64,000 nt of DNA from Burhinus oedicnemus (Eukaryota; Chordata; Aves; Charadriiformes; Burhinidae). Shown here piece by piece: positions 1 to 13,320 of this stretch (within the stretch, counting starts at the first letter, position 1; every line of letters starts with the position of its first letter). The notes under the pieces were generated by a model. It saw only the letters and a program-made list of their open reading frames with translations. It was not told the DNA's origin and did not search any database. A program made the position numbers and the translations under genes. The stretch lies in assembly GCA_008921705.1 (NCBI GenBank), contig VFFE01007190.1:476809-540808 (forward strand), read 5' to 3'.

Positions 1-1730
1 ACCAGAACTGGAGCACTTCAGTCCCTAGAACTCCAGTTTCTCCATTCCCTAGTGACAATCTTTGAGAAATATAAATTAAAATTAGTTTCAGTGCATTGAA
101 TTAATTATTCCATTTATTGGTTATTATCTTGCTTTGTGGTTTTACGTGCCTCTGAACTGTAGATGGAATAAGAAAAGAAGAAGAGAGAATCAACTAATTA
201 ATCTTGGGCTTCCAAAGAAGACAAAAAGGTTTGAAAGATGGGAAGAAAGTAAAGTAAAAACTTGATTAAACTAAAAAAAAAAAAAAGGAAACAAAAAAAA
301 CTTTCAAAGAATATATAGCTGTATGAAATATAAATTTCATTCATGTTTATGCACTGCAATTACTCAGCATATGTGGGCATTTATGTATGTATGTATATAA
401 ATTTAATGTATTGGCAGAAAATTTCATGTTTCTATAGCACTCCAGAGATTATGAATAAAATATTTAATTCAGGAGGTTGCAATTACATTTGCTAAATTAT
501 TTCACTGACCTTTTTCCATACTTATGTTGGCCCACAGTAGATGCATGAGCACTGCCAAAAAAAAGAAAAACATCGTTTATCAGTCACAGAAGAAAATGGT
601 AGTTGTTCAGTAGTAGGTGCTATTCAAAACAGGCACCAGGGACAAAAATTTAGAACTGGCACATACTGTAAAGTAAGTCTTAGGCTCAAGTAATATATGC
701 CATATGTCTAAAATAAAATATGGCAAATGATGTCCTAGCAGATATTTTTGGTAGTTGCTCTGTACAAAGTAGCACCAAGCTAGGCACAAGACCCACTAGT
801 TTGACATGTGGCACAGCAGCCCGAAAAGAACCAAAACCCCCTCTGTCCAAAGGAACCATGCTGTATTAACACTGCCAAACTGCATCTTGACTCCGTGTGT
901 CACATCTGTTAAACCTTAGTATTACTGGGTCTACGCTGAAGCTGGACATGAATTTTGCAATGCACATCACATGGTGATGCACATCGTTGCCTTATCAGCC
1001 TGGGTCTCCACAGTCATAGACATCTGTTCCCATTTCACAGTGAGGACATACCATGGAACAAGACAGCTTCTTCTTAGATCAACGTCTGTACAGGTTCTGC
1101 TCTAGGTTATATATGTAAATCTCTACTTGCCATCACTTATAAAATATATTCCTTCCTATCAGAAGCAAGATACCTATATTACCGTCTCACCTAAAATACA
1201 TAGTATACTAGCAGCATTGCCTTGAATAAGATTTCTTTCCATGTATTTACAAACAGAATATGGTGAAGGAGAGTTTATATTTACCTCTGGTTAAATTACA
1301 TTGGTGTATAAGGAAAAGGAACCAGTGTTTCCAGGTATTTAAAGACACAATGATTTATGCAAAATACTTACAATTTCAATACTGCATATGCGTATTACCT
1401 AAAATTATAGTAAACCTGCAAGATTTTACTAACAGGATATGCTATTTGAAGCCTGCTCATAGTCTTTCTGGTTTTGTAGGAGATCTATCAATAAACACTT
1501 CTGAAAGTACTATTTCTTTTTTTTTTTTTTAATTCATATTTTATATTAATTTGAAGAGGTCTAAGACCCAGCAAAAGTGTGGTCTGGCAAGGCTAAGTGC
1601 TGAATTAATAAACACAACCAGAATTGACTATATCCTAAAATGTTCCAAGCCTAACCCTCTAGCAAGCACAGACAAATGAAGATGCATCTAGATGATCTGG
1701 CACTTTGGCTGCAGTAATTTAGTGAGATGA
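1..1730. other. Unique AT-rich non-coding DNA
   Basis: No repeat family or gene was recognised. The stretch has short A-runs (around 271-300), a poly-T run near 1517-1530 and scattered short ORFs of at most 90 codons. None of these carries a family motif, and the 90-codon one ends in a phenylalanine run made by the poly-T. It is most likely intergenic or intronic. Confidence 0.6.
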
Positions 1731-1825
1731 GGTTTAATGAAGACCAAGATAATACTCAGTACAGATATAAACAAGAAAGCTTCGCTACTAAGTCATAAAG
1801 GAAGAGATTTAGGAGCATGCAGAGG
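1731..1825 (+). repeat. Left arm of a 95-bp inverted repeat
   Basis: These bases are the reverse complement of 2576-2670. I see one mismatch in 95 positions (1733 against 2668). The left arm runs from GGTTTAATGA to GCATGCAGAGG. Identity stops abruptly outside the arms on both sides. No target-site duplication is visible next to the arms, and the arms match no repeat family I know. Confidence 0.9.
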
Positions 1826-2575
1826 GTAATTGTAAATAAATCAGATGAACTCCCAGTACAATGCGGTATGACAAGTTCCACTCTGGAATTTATATATGTA
1901 TGACACTATTGTAAAGCAGGAGAAATTATTCTTGAGGTTCTACTTTGCTATTCTTCTGTAGGCACTTAAGCACAAAGAACTAGCTGTACTTACAAGTGGC
2001 AGTCTGTAGAATTATTATATGTACCTATCTCCATTCCAGAAGTGCATAGTTTCCAGTGCTAATTTCCACACTGAAGTGGAGACTATTTAAAAAAAACCAA
2101 AAATTACAAAATTGTCTGTTTCCAATATGATACTCAGGCTTCAGAAATGTATATTTTATTCTTTTTCTTAACCCAGACAGATTAAAACCAGGTAGCTAGT
2201 TTGTGAGAGGCTTTAGCTAGAACTTTTAAATGAATTCACCTGTATCTTTTTCTTAAAGTAAGCAACCTAAAAACATCAAAAGGACTATGAACAACTGAAG
2301 TGAGGTTACATTTGAATGCAAATTAGAATAGCGTAACTAGGGTAACATATTCATGTACTGTTAGGGCTGGCATAGTCTTCTCTCTGTCCGGTGGTTTTCC
2401 ACTTGAACCCAGACAAGATAGGGCAAACAAGCAGTATTTCTTCCCACTGTGCAAGAACAGATTTTTAAAAAATCAGAGCAAGGGAAAACATGCACATTCC
2501 ATAAGCAGGGGCCAAACAAGAAAAAAAAAAAAGAAAAAAAAAGAGACAAATCAGTCATATTAGTATATTGTCAAG
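1826..2575. other. Spacer between the inverted-repeat arms
   Basis: This is 750 bases of AT-rich DNA without a recognised repeat. It contains an A-rich tract at about 2519-2542. No transposase-like ORF is present; the longest ORF here is 65 codons and its hydrophobic end comes from the A-rich tract. If the whole 1731-2670 unit were a transposon it would be non-autonomous. Confidence 0.6.
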
Positions 2576-2670
2576 CCTCTGCATGCTCCTAAATCTCTTC
2601 CTTTATGACTTAGTAGCGAAGCTTTCTTGTTTATATCTGTACTGAGTATTATCTTGGTCTTCATTAAGCC
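2576..2670 (-). repeat. Right arm of a 95-bp inverted repeat
   Basis: This is the reverse complement of 1731-1825 with one mismatch (2668). It begins CCTCTGCATGCTCC and ends CATTAAGCC. The near identity implies that the duplication is recent compared with the decayed fossils elsewhere in the window, or that it is an assembly artefact. Confidence 0.9.
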
Positions 2671-5600
2671 CTAAGGTGCTTTCTGTCAGTAACACATTTC
2701 CAATCTATTAGTTTGGATTGAGTCACCACTTCTCTGGGCAGGCTTAAAAATGTAAAACACATTCTCTCAGTTCCTCCTATAGTTGGAACATCACTTTTCT
2801 TAAAGTATTTCCATCTCTGTGTTTCCTGTGGTGATCCTTAATAGTAATTTTTCCTCAGTTCCTGGGATCAGTCACTCTCTCCTACCCTAAATGGAGAGAT
2901 TTCTACAGCCTTCTAAAAAGCTCTTCCTACAGGTTTATTTTGCAGTCCAACCAGTAGGAAAAATGTGATCTCTTGCCTTGTTCCTCCAATAAGATTTTTT
3001 TTTCAGGCAACCTGAGGTTAATTCAGCTGGTCTGTTTTACATGCCTATTTGAGAACGTAAAGAAATGCAGTCTGAGAATGCTTAGTCTTTTTTGAAGACA
3101 ATCTAGGATAACTATCTCAGACTTGGACATCTGGAGCTAGGGGAAATTAATCCCACTCCTTGTAACTTAACTTTTAGTTCATTGCATAGTAGACGTGTTA
3201 TCCAAAAGTCAGCTGTTAAACTATGCAGGGAGGAAGATTATGTTGGTGCTTCTGCTTCTTCACACTTTGTCAACTGCCAATCAAGTTTTCCCTTTCTCAG
3301 TTTTTTTTTGATCTAACATTTTAATCGGTTTAAACACATTTACACCTCTTAACGTTTTCATGCATTCCTTTTCACATTTATCAGCATGGTTTATGGATCA
3401 TGATAAACCCTTGGAGATAAATGTGTCATCACTTTTTATTTAGTAATGATCTATGGTGAATCACGGTTTAAAACTTTGTGACTGTTCAACAGTTATTAGG
3501 TCTGAGGAAATTTGGAATGGAATAATTAAAAAAAAAACCAACAGCACAACAACCTGAAATTACACAAAGATAAGTGAATAAGATTATTATTGAAATAGGT
3601 ACATGCTAAAGCTGTGGGCTATTTGTTTGGAATATCCACACTGCAAACGTAATGCAGTAATGAGCCACCTTCAAAAACAAGCCAAGAGGCTAGACAAACT
3701 ATTGCACATGGCCAGATACCGTACTGGTGGGAAGGAAGTGCTTCTGGACTGGAACGACCACAGGGGCACTAGCCCCTTGTATTCTGGCAACACTGATGCC
3801 CCCTCCCAGCGAAATGAGGATCCCTTGCTAGAGTGAGGGGCAAGAGCTCTCCTGAGTGTGCCTGTAGTAGAGGGTTTCTGAAGAGATCTACAACTGCTGT
3901 TTTCATGCTGCTGGACACTTCTGAGGAATTTTAGCTCTGACAAAGGGAAAGTCACCTCTGCTATTGCCCAGGTCTTTAGCAGTCAACCAGGGCTGCTTAT
4001 AAAGCAAGTGCAGCTCTCTGCTATTCCCGTGCGAATTTACTAATCCAGGATATGCTTCATGTTGCATCTATGCGTAGCACTTGTATTCTGCATGCATTGA
4101 AAACATTGGGATGAGACTCAGCACATGGCTGGATGGTTTTTGGAGGCACATTTTGCAACATGGGACCATGGTTTGGCACAATACGGGTCAATAAAGAGAG
4201 CCAGCTAGTGAGCCTGAACCTTGGGCATTGTTAAAGGGTCAGGTCTTTCCCTGGCTCGCTCTTTGGACATTTCAAACAGCTCTGTTGAAGACAGACCTGC
4301 CATAAGAGGGGCTTGTTCTACGCCGAGCTGACGGATGCCATCTATATATGCCATATGGAATCAAGGCCCAGGTTTGGTTCCTGACACTCTCTGTTAGGTA
4401 TTACAGACATAAATCTGTCACTTCAAATGTGACTGTGTCCCTCTGCATAGCAATCTGCTCTGACAAGGGTAAAGCAAACAGAATGGAAAAGCTAAGGAAC
4501 ATTTCAGTCCTGCATGATAGGTAAGGCAGAGTCTTCTCTTCTTGTCTCCTTGCTCTTTGGATGGTTTACCCAAAAGGGAAGTAAGGTGCATTTGCAAAGC
4601 ACGGCGGGAAGGATGGGCAGCCTGGCTGCTGGCAGACAGAGGAGCTGGCAGAACTGCAGCTGGAAGACATAAGCAGGATTTAACAGCGTTAAGGAGAGAG
4701 GTAGCAGGCAGGGGCACATGCACAGGGTAATAGGTTCTGAAGCAACAGAGAGCAGCACAGGATGATAATCACAAGAACTACCAAAACAGTATGTCTAATT
4801 GCTATAGTATCTCAGTTTTGAGAACCATCATTTTTTATCACGGCAGTAGTGTCTTGCAGGGACACTGCAGGGACAAGAAACACGGTTCCCCTGGCCTGGC
4901 TTAGATGTCTCAGATACTGATGTCTACACTGCAGGCATGTGCATTGGTGAACTCTAGCTTTAAAAGTAACAGAGACAAATGTTGTCCTCAGTAACATACT
5001 CTTCAGTTAACATACTGCAAAGGCAAGATTTGGTAAATTTAATCTAATCTAGCTAAGGCTACGGGAATCCTTACTTAGGTAGAAGTAGCAATATGATAGC
5101 AGAAAAGATAAAAATAAAATAATTGTCAATATGAGAACAAGGTCTTATTTAAATAAAAGGAGACTATAGTCTTGAGTAGTAGACAGATACCTGTTGAAAA
5201 GTTGACAATTCTTCCATTAAAAACACTAGGTTTTATCTTTGCATCTGGCACTGTGCATTACATTTATTTTGACAGAAGCTGAGATATTGGAAGTATGCAT
5301 GAGATGATAAAATAAAATCCAACATCAAGATGAGTTGTTGAAAGGGAAACTCATTAAACAGAATGAAATCTATCTTTCTTACAAAACAAAGTTCAAAGGC
5401 AAAAAGCAAATAGGTTACCTTTCTAAGGAGTAAAACCATTATTGTCCAAACAGGAAGGAAATTAGAGTATTGTTAATAGTACTGCTACAGTTTTTTTAAC
5501 ATGTGTGGGTAGGTTTACAATACATACTTGTGATTTGGAATGATAGAGGCAGGTCAGTAGAAAAAAGTAAGATGATGGATGCAAGGTAAAACTTATTGTG

Positions 5601-6887
5601 CATGAGATGAATGCTTTCCCTTCCTCCCAGTAGTGCAGTTGAGGGTAAGTGCGAGCAAACAGACTTTACTCACTTCTAAATTGGGCAGAAGAGAGTTTAT
5701 TTGTTTACTGTCTTCTAGGAACACCAGGCAATGTAGCTAATGCACTTTTTTTGTTTTGTTTTTTTTTTTAATGTCTTTAACTTTTGCTACTGCAGGTCCC
5801 CCTGGGAAAGAGCTTTTCCTAGCAATGCCTCAAGGAAGAAGTGTACTGAAGCTGTGAACCTCTGCAGGAAGTAATTATTTACAAGGAGCAATTACTAAGG
5901 AAAGGCTACCTCCAGTGGTCTTAACTAACAACTAGTTGATAATACAGTCTGGCTATTAAGGATACTCTTCCCAAAGTGCTCTGTGACAATATTCTTTTTT
6001 TTTTTTTTTTCCAATGCTTTTATACAATTCCCTTGAATCCATGTAAATCTCTACTTTTAACAGCATGTAAGCGAGTGAATTCCCTGAAGATATTGGAAAT
6101 GACTATGTGAGGAAAGAAGCAGAAAAAGAGTTCTTACTGAATTCTAGGATAAGGGGTTAGTCTATTTCACTAGAAAACAAGCTTGATTTCTTCAACAGTA
6201 TAAGAAAAATGCTCATTTAGAGACAGAGGATTTCTCAGACTGCCTAAAACATTAGTTTAGATAGAAATTCTCATTTGGTAAAAAACAAACCAAACAAACC
6301 AAAACCAAAAAACCAAAACCAGTATTTTCAGTACATCTACAGTGACTGAAGTCTAATAAATAATATTTTCAAGAGAAATTTGAGTTGAATATAAACCAAC
6401 TTCAATAATAAATTTAAATAGCTGTACATTATTTGAATTCTCATTCATATATGCAAATAGGCAGTAACAGTACTTGTATGTGGAACTATTCATTGCCCAA
6501 GATGAGAAAGAGTTACAAGAGTGGGTCATGCAAAGTGAGCTACATTCATGAAATGAAATGTCAAGGTCCACTGTGCTGGTAAATCCTCACAGTGCATTTG
6601 GATTCATGACTCCTCTGATTACTTTCCAAAATCCTTTATGGTCTGTTATGTCAGCAATACACAGATTAAGAGACATTACTGGCATACACCGACATGAAGG
6701 AATTTTAACCTCTTCAAAGGTGCATATAATTTAAAATATATCAAATATTTCCTTTGTCTTTTTATATGATTAATTAAAGATAAATTAAAAACTGCATTTA
6801 AGAAATTAACAGAATATCCTTCTCTAAAATAATGGGTCACAATTGTAGCAACATGTAGTGATTTTGACTGCTCAAGATTATGATAAC
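2671..6887. other. Unique non-coding DNA, slightly GC-raised at 3.6-4.75 kb
   Basis: Mostly AT-rich unique sequence. Bases 3600-4750 have higher GC than their surroundings, with overlapping 60-101 codon ORFs on both strands, as expected from composition alone. A TATA-like TTATAAAG (about 3997) lies some 190 bases before an AATAAA (about 4190). This could be a degraded LTR, but no LTR termini or TSD were found. Poly-T runs occur at about 5759-5769 and 5995-6011. Confidence 0.5.
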
Positions 6888-6913
6888 TTTTTTTTTTTTT
6901 TTTTTTTTTTTTT
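6888..6913. repeat. (T)26 homopolymer next to an assembly gap
   Basis: Twenty-six uninterrupted T residues end nine bases before the first run of N. The tract is a likely cause of the gap. Confidence 0.95.
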
Positions 6914-6922
6914 GATTATTAT

Positions 6923-6942
6923 NNNNNNNNNNNNNNNNNNNN
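6923..6942. other. Assembly gap, 20 N
   Basis: Exactly twenty N. The second gap has the same length, so 20 is probably a placeholder and the true distance is unknown. An apparent ORF that crosses the gap is meaningless. Confidence 0.98.
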
Positions 6943-8039
6943 GTAATGTTTTAAATCATTTGTGTTCTGGAGAAAATCTAGAAAATAACCACTGGGAGTC
7001 TCAAAAAACCCAGAAAGCAACTATTTTTACAATTCCAAATTTTTATGTGTTTTTTTGTTGCTTTTTAGAACAACCCAAAAGACATGAAACTGACTAAAGA
7101 TTTTGACACAATTAGGACTGACAATTATGAATTCCAGATATTACTGAGGGAGAAAAGAAACAGTTTTTTAAAAGTTGAAGAGGTCACCACATTTCTGTGC
7201 CAGAAAGCTCTTGCGAAAACCGCATTTCATTTGGTTGTTGGTTTTTTTTCCCTTCATCATTCACTATTGTACAGCACTTTGCTTCATTTCTGAATTTCAT
7301 CTCTCCCAGATGGTTGTTAATTGATAGAAGATGGCTTTCACATTTACCATTATAGCTGAAATAATGGTCTGAAATTCAAAACTTAAATATTAAAGCTACA
7401 CATTAGGCAAAAATGTCCAAAAGGTTAGACAATGGAATAATTTGTCAGGGGAGAAATAGTTGAATCATCATTACTACTAGAATTCAAGAGCCGACTAGAT
7501 AAAAGAGATTATTAGGAGATTATAGTAAAGGTCAAGCATCAGCTGCCCTCTGTTGCTTCCTGTTTTCTAATTTAGCATGGATAACATATTCTGCATAACA
7601 AGGATGATCTACGATACTCCATAACGCATAGCGTGCTATATTGCAACATTGACAATACAAGAGAAAGGGGGCCAAAGCATGTGGCAGGCCAAGCAATAAA
7701 GTAATATATATATGTATGCATGTATATGTATGTAATATATGTTATATAATATATATAAAACCTATATTAAAAAAAAAAATTACACCCCACAGCCCTGAGT
7801 TTTTACTATGATGGTGCATAATACTGCAGAGGGCACCATTGCCCTCGCTGGTGTGTAATAATCTCCCCATACTCATGGTCAAACAATTTTATATTAAATA
7901 TTTTTGCTCACTTTTACAACCTTCATGTTCTAAACAATTGCAGGGTGTGGGAGAGACAACTTTCAAAGATATACTATACCTGCTGTACTTTTAATTATTT
8001 TGTAGATTGAAAATAACTACGAGGGAAATATATGGGGGA
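6943..8039. other. Unique AT-rich non-coding DNA with a TA-rich tract
   Basis: No gene or repeat family was recognised. Bases 7701-7760 are an impure (TA)/(ATGT) low-complexity tract. The rest is ordinary AT-rich sequence. Confidence 0.6.
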
Positions 8040-9420
8040 GGGGAGATGGGAAGTACTAAAGGAGCGTTTACCACTTTATTTATGTAGTTTATTTCAGATC
8101 TGGTCTCACAGAGCTCGTTTCATCAAGGAGAGGATCTACATCATCTCATTTCAGCATATGTCAGTGTAATTAACAGTGTTTTCCAGCAAAAACTGAGCAG
8201 AATTTCACCATAGTTTCTTCATAGCGACAAACCTTCCTCCCCAGGTCCAGCACTGCTCTAATAAAAATGACTGTAACGTATTAGGACTCCTCACTTTTTT
8301 ATGTATGCTACTTAGATAATCCATCTTAATTTAACATTGATTATTATTGCTGATATTATGGTGCCCACTGAATTTGCATCAGCCTTTGATTGTGACAGAT
8401 ATTAGACCCCTGCACCACCTTATGTAATAATATTTAACCGAGCACTGCCTCCAGCTTTTCCCAGTTAATAAAACCCAGTTGAAATCCCTCCCTCATTTAG
8501 CAATAAATCCTGCCTACATCACACAAATTTGAATAACGGGTGTTGGGGGAGAAAAGTTGGGCAGGCAAGAGGAGGAGCGGGGGCTGCAGTGCGGGCAGGC
8601 AGGCAGACGGGAGCACTGCCCCGGCATGCGGACAGACTGCCGATGAGGAGGTGCCTGTCTGGGAAACCAAGGTTTTGAAAAAGAAACCTGCGATTGGCCG
8701 AGCGTCTTCCAAGATTTTATGTCACCTGCAGAGAGTACATGACAGCTTTATTAATGTTAAGCATTTTCAGCCTGATTCACTACCGCATTACTGCAGCGTC
8801 GTGCTGAGGTAGCCCCACGCCGTGGTAAATCAATGGTCGGCTGAAACGTGTCCCACTCTCAAATGGCCCAGAGCGCGGGGACTGTGCCCTGAACCTTTTA
8901 GGGGTTCTTTATTACTGAGCAGTGAATTTTGAGTAAACATCATCTCTGCCGGGGCTGACTTGCTAGCATTAAGCTGAGATGTGGCCCTTAGCTTTTAAAC
9001 TGGAATTAATTATATAGCTTCCCTTCTAGGAGGTTAAACTATATTTCTGCTCAATATTTCTTTCTTGAGAGGGACTATATGAGTCAGCTTTAAGTGTTTT
9101 TTTTCTGGTAAAAGCCATCAGAACTTTTATAAGTGGAAATTTTACATTAACTGGGTTCTGGAGCAACCCGCGGGTTTCTTTGGTAGCACTCATTTTGCAT
9201 GTGCACAACTTTATACAGGCAAATACAAAAAAGTCTGCATGCAAATTGTTTTTGCATTTGATGACTTGTGTGGACAGAAAGAAAATGTCGTACACAAACA
9301 GCATCTGTGTGCTCAAATTAAGAATTTTTCACTGCTTTCATTCAAGATGTTAAGCATGAAAACATTTTGCAAATGAAAAGAGAAGGACAGATCTGAATCC
9401 CTTTACAAGCACTGGCTTTT
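8040..9420. promoter_or_regulatory. Candidate conserved regulatory block / weak CpG-rich promoter
   Basis: What is seen: a repeat-free block whose centre (about 8530-8900) is clearly GC-raised and keeps many CpG dinucleotides in an otherwise CpG-poor window. It carries an octamer ATTTGCAT (8372-8379), TCF/LEF-like CCTTTGAT (8383-8390), TGACAG (8393-8398, MEIS/TALE-like), an ATTGG inverted CCAAT box (8693-8697), TTAATTA (9006-9012) and a second octamer ATGCAAAT (9239-9246). What is known: such clusters are typical of conserved developmental enhancers near transcription-factor genes. The link is inference. The alternative is a promoter of an unannotated lncRNA. The 90-codon ORF at 8540-8812 has no family features and is probably a by-product of the GC content. 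Confidence 0.4.
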
Positions 9421-12400
9421 TTTTGTTTTCTTTAGAAAGCGTTCACAACTTAACCCTTGGTGTTCCAAACTTTTGTAATTTATGCCCCAGATAAAAACAA
9501 TCACATACTTTAAAGAGAAACACACAAAATACTAATAAAATAATAAAAAACCAGCAGCAACAACAAAAGCTATATCAGATACATGTTTTTGCATAAACAT
9601 GTACATGGATGCAATAGAATCTCTTTCAGCTAGGATACAGTTGATCCATGTATTTGATGACCAATCCTAACCACCTTACTTGGCACACAACGGCCCAAAG
9701 TCCTTGTCTTTTAGAAAGTGCAAAAATTAAGTTACAACTTATTTATCAAAACTTGTCCCCTATCTTAGAACAATTTACCTAGAAAGAGAGATTCACAGAG
9801 CTCTCAATACCTTTTCTCCTGTAGCTTAAAAAAATACTCAGAATACAGCAATAATAGAAATATAGAGAGATCATCTTAAGAACTCAGGTAAGTACAACTA
9901 CAACCAACAGAAATCATGTCCTTTTCTGTCATTAGGATTGCTGAGAGGACTATCTCCCATTGATGCTGATTTTTATTTTTTTATTAAACTGCAGATGCAC
10001 AATTGAGTGGAAGTGAAATCCAGTGTCAAGCAGGTGCTGGAGGCACGATGCAGAAGCTCAACATCAGTTATACACCACTTCATACGAATGTGCTTGCTTC
10101 AACATACCACACCTATGGCCATCTGTATTCTTGTTTTACTCTGGTTTTCCCCATAGGACTTTCTTTCTCCCTATACTTGGTATTTTCTCTGCTTTCCTAT
10201 GGAATATGTGCCAATGTTGCCCTGATTTGCCATGTGAAATTCTCACTGAAGTTGGTGGAATTTCTCTCCATAGGCCAAGGGAATCATATTAGTCTAAGTT
10301 TATAAAGTGTGTCTGAAAGTTGGTACTTTATTTACAGAATTTGATTATGTACAGCTGTCATTCTCTTACTCAAAAGACGAAGAAGAAATAACTGCACATC
10401 ACAAGGTATTCTTCTTTGCCCCACACTACTATGCATTTTGGTGTATATATTTGTACCAACAAATATAAATCATGCACTTCAGCTAGGACACCAGTAAACC
10501 AGTAAGTAATTGCTTTCTTCATTCTTCTTGCTACATTACACATGTTATCTGCCATGTAACTGCTACTCAAACAATGGCAATGAGAAGGGTGGAATTAAAC
10601 ACCGTTTATTGCCTTTATATAAATCTATTTTCCAGCCCTTTTTAGCTTTTCCAGATGTAACTAACTCAATTTTTGTGTTTTAAAGCACAGTAATTTGACA
10701 TTCATTCACAATCAAATGTCAAATGTACTTTACGTACCTGCTGTATGATTATACAGTTCTCCTAGGTATTGAAAGAGAGTATATGGTAAAGTGAGTAGAA
10801 GTTTGCTAAAAATAACATATTTAGAACTCCTAAACTTTTCTAGATTCCCTCGACAGTAATAGACCTTTCAAGAATATTATCACTCAAGGCTTACTATAGC
10901 TTCTTTTTTTCACAAGTTATTTTTATAGGATACCAAAAGGAACACAGTTCTCTTGCAATTCTGGACATGAGTACCCAGAGGACTCCTGAATTACAGTGAG
11001 TTAACCAGAATTGACACTGAAACATCAGATCCAGTACTTCTTCCCGAAGTAGTAGTATTTTATACATCATAACTTCTTCCAGCACAAGCCTAGAACTTAT
11101 TTTATGGAATCTGCCATGAAAAGTTTAATGGAGGATTCGTCCACTCTGGAGAATCCCAGGCTACCCATCCTATGATAAAAGACTCAACAAACCACCAGCA
11201 AGAAATAACAAAACCATCCAGGACTATAATCGTGGTATTCAACCTGCTAGACATTGCTTCCGTGAAATGGCACCTTGCTGGCTACTGATGTCAGTGCTTT
11301 TCCTTCAGCAATAGAAAATATTTTAACTTACTCACCAACTGTGATTGAAACAAATCTATTTACTTGTCATTGTTTGTTCATGCTCCAAAATTTCACTCCG
11401 TGCTGTGTGATGAAATAAATTAATAACAGTGTAAAACACTGTCTAATGTCGAGTTGCACCCTAGTTCTATTATTTTCTATAGTCAAAAATCTACATCTTT
11501 CTTCATGTGAAAACAATTTTGTAAAGAAAGTTTTAGTGACAGTTAATGCTGTGATACTGAGATTTTTGACCTGAAAAACAGAAGTTACAAATTTTGGGTA
11601 AGAATAATCTGAAATTTGGGGGCAGGACTGAAGATAATAATTTGATCTTAGATTTCTAATTATCTGTATACTAAAACTGAATTACATAATTAACCCTGGA
11701 TGATAAACACTGATAGACACCAATTTTTTAACTCTCCAGCTTTCCCTGCCTTAGAACTAATGAGTAGCTCCAAAAAGACATCAGTGTTTTCCCCTCCATA
11801 TTAAATCCACATTTTGTTTCATATTGAAACAACAATTTGGTGTAGAGAAATTGAAATATAAGGTAAAGAGGGATGGGCAGGGAAAACAAAAATGTTTATT
11901 TCTGACAGATTATTAGCAATTAAAAAATACAAAAACATTTCACAACAAATCAAGTCTGGAGGAAAAAATTCTCATTCTCATGTATAATTTAACTTTGTCA
12001 TGAATTCTTAACAGACCTATAAATTGGAAAATCAACATCTGCTCAGTGATAACAGGTGAAGGACATGGAGGCTGGCACCAAATTTTCACCAGCTTTAACA
12101 TGAAAAAAACCCTCTTACTGTGTTGCCTGTTATTGTAAACGTGTCCTGTGGAGAGAAACTATTTCAACTTTTTTCTAAGCTTATTATGCAAATCTTTTTC
12201 AAACGTAGTTCTCTTTAGATTTTTCCATTTAATGTCATCAATATACAAATTAAGCTGTGGCATGAAGGAGAAATAAGTGAGAGTATAAAAAGTTAGCTGC
12301 CATCTTCCTTCCACTCTCTCCAACACTTAGTAAACTTCAGCGTAGCGTAAAGTACCCACTGATCTTTCATAGATAATTGTATAGAAATTAGCTGCTGCCC

Positions 12401-12549
12401 CAAGACACTAGTTATGAATAGACTTTACACCCCTTTTGTAAGGTTGTCTTCTGACTCATATGGAAGCTGCTTTGAAAAGGAATAGGCAGTCCTGATATTG
12501 CTCTAGAAGCAAGATAGCGAAATGCACGTACTGTATAGAAGAAGCTAAT
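9421..12549. other. Unique non-coding DNA
   Basis: No gene was recognised. Two overlapping plus-strand ORFs (about 10003-10305, 100 and 89 codons) lie in different frames, and neither shows a domain or splice context. The stretch at about 10235-10290 faintly resembles an old amniote repeat rich in the word CACTGAAGTTGGTGGAA, but is too decayed to classify. Confidence 0.5.
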
Positions 12550-13320
12550 GTACTGTGAGCATTAAAGGGCAAATTACCATCCACTCAGCAGATCTGTGCA
12601 GAATTTCTCCCAGTGGTTTTCATGGAGTGACACATTAGCTAACAATCACAATTTAGCCCTGTTTGATCCTTAGCAAAAGCAAGAAAGAATATTTTCTTGT
12701 CCACACTTCAAGCTACGACAGTTTTTGTCAGAAGACTTTGGAATTCAGCCACAGAACAATCTTCATTTAAATCTCCAGAACACAGCTTTTGCATGGGCAT
12801 TAAAGTTTCCACAGCAACCTATGCAGACAAAAGTATTTACTCATAAGAGGTAGCCCCACACGCCCTCATATGGAAGCATGTCTTTGCTAATGTCACATGG
12901 TTGATTTGCACTGAGACATAACAAATTTCAACCTCATCCATTTTTGCCTTTCCTGAGCTATTCTCCCCCTTCTTGAGATTTAAAAATTAAACTGCTGCAG
13001 GACAGAGCATGTGGGTTATAGTCTCACAAGCAATTACAGTGTGGGTGTTGAATTACTGCAGCAATAATATTCTGGTCAGTTGTTTTCTGTTCCAGCATAT
13101 GAACTTCTGTGGAGCATCTGGCCTGTGTCTGTGAAAAGTTCTCATATTTAATTTTTGGACAGGGCTCATCACCTGGTTATGCAGTGAAACTCAAATCATA
13201 AATCTCCCTATTCAACAACAAAGATTTGGTTGGGTGACTCTTAGATAGCAACATCAGATGAGATCTATGTTCCAATAAAGAGTCTTGTTCTGGGTATCTC
13301 AGGGCATCTAGTGTCTTAAA
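12550..13320. promoter_or_regulatory. Weak candidate conserved non-coding block
   Basis: Repeat-free sequence with balanced composition and several TTGCAT or ATTTGCA words, AATTACTGCAG and AATAATATT. It lacks the poly-A and poly-T runs common elsewhere. The call rests only on texture. A multi-species alignment would decide it. Confidence 0.2.

Noticed and set aside
3600..4260. Possible degraded LTR (TATA-like at about 3997, AATAAA at about 4190)
   Set aside because: No LTR termini, no TSD, no match to the LTR families seen elsewhere; evidence too thin for a feature.
6858..7097. 79-codon ORF crossing the first assembly gap
   Set aside because: It reads through N and a homopolymer; the frame across the gap has no meaning.
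10003..10305. Two overlapping plus-strand ORFs of 100 and 89 codons
   Set aside because: Different frames of the same DNA, no domain, no splice or promoter context; probably chance.
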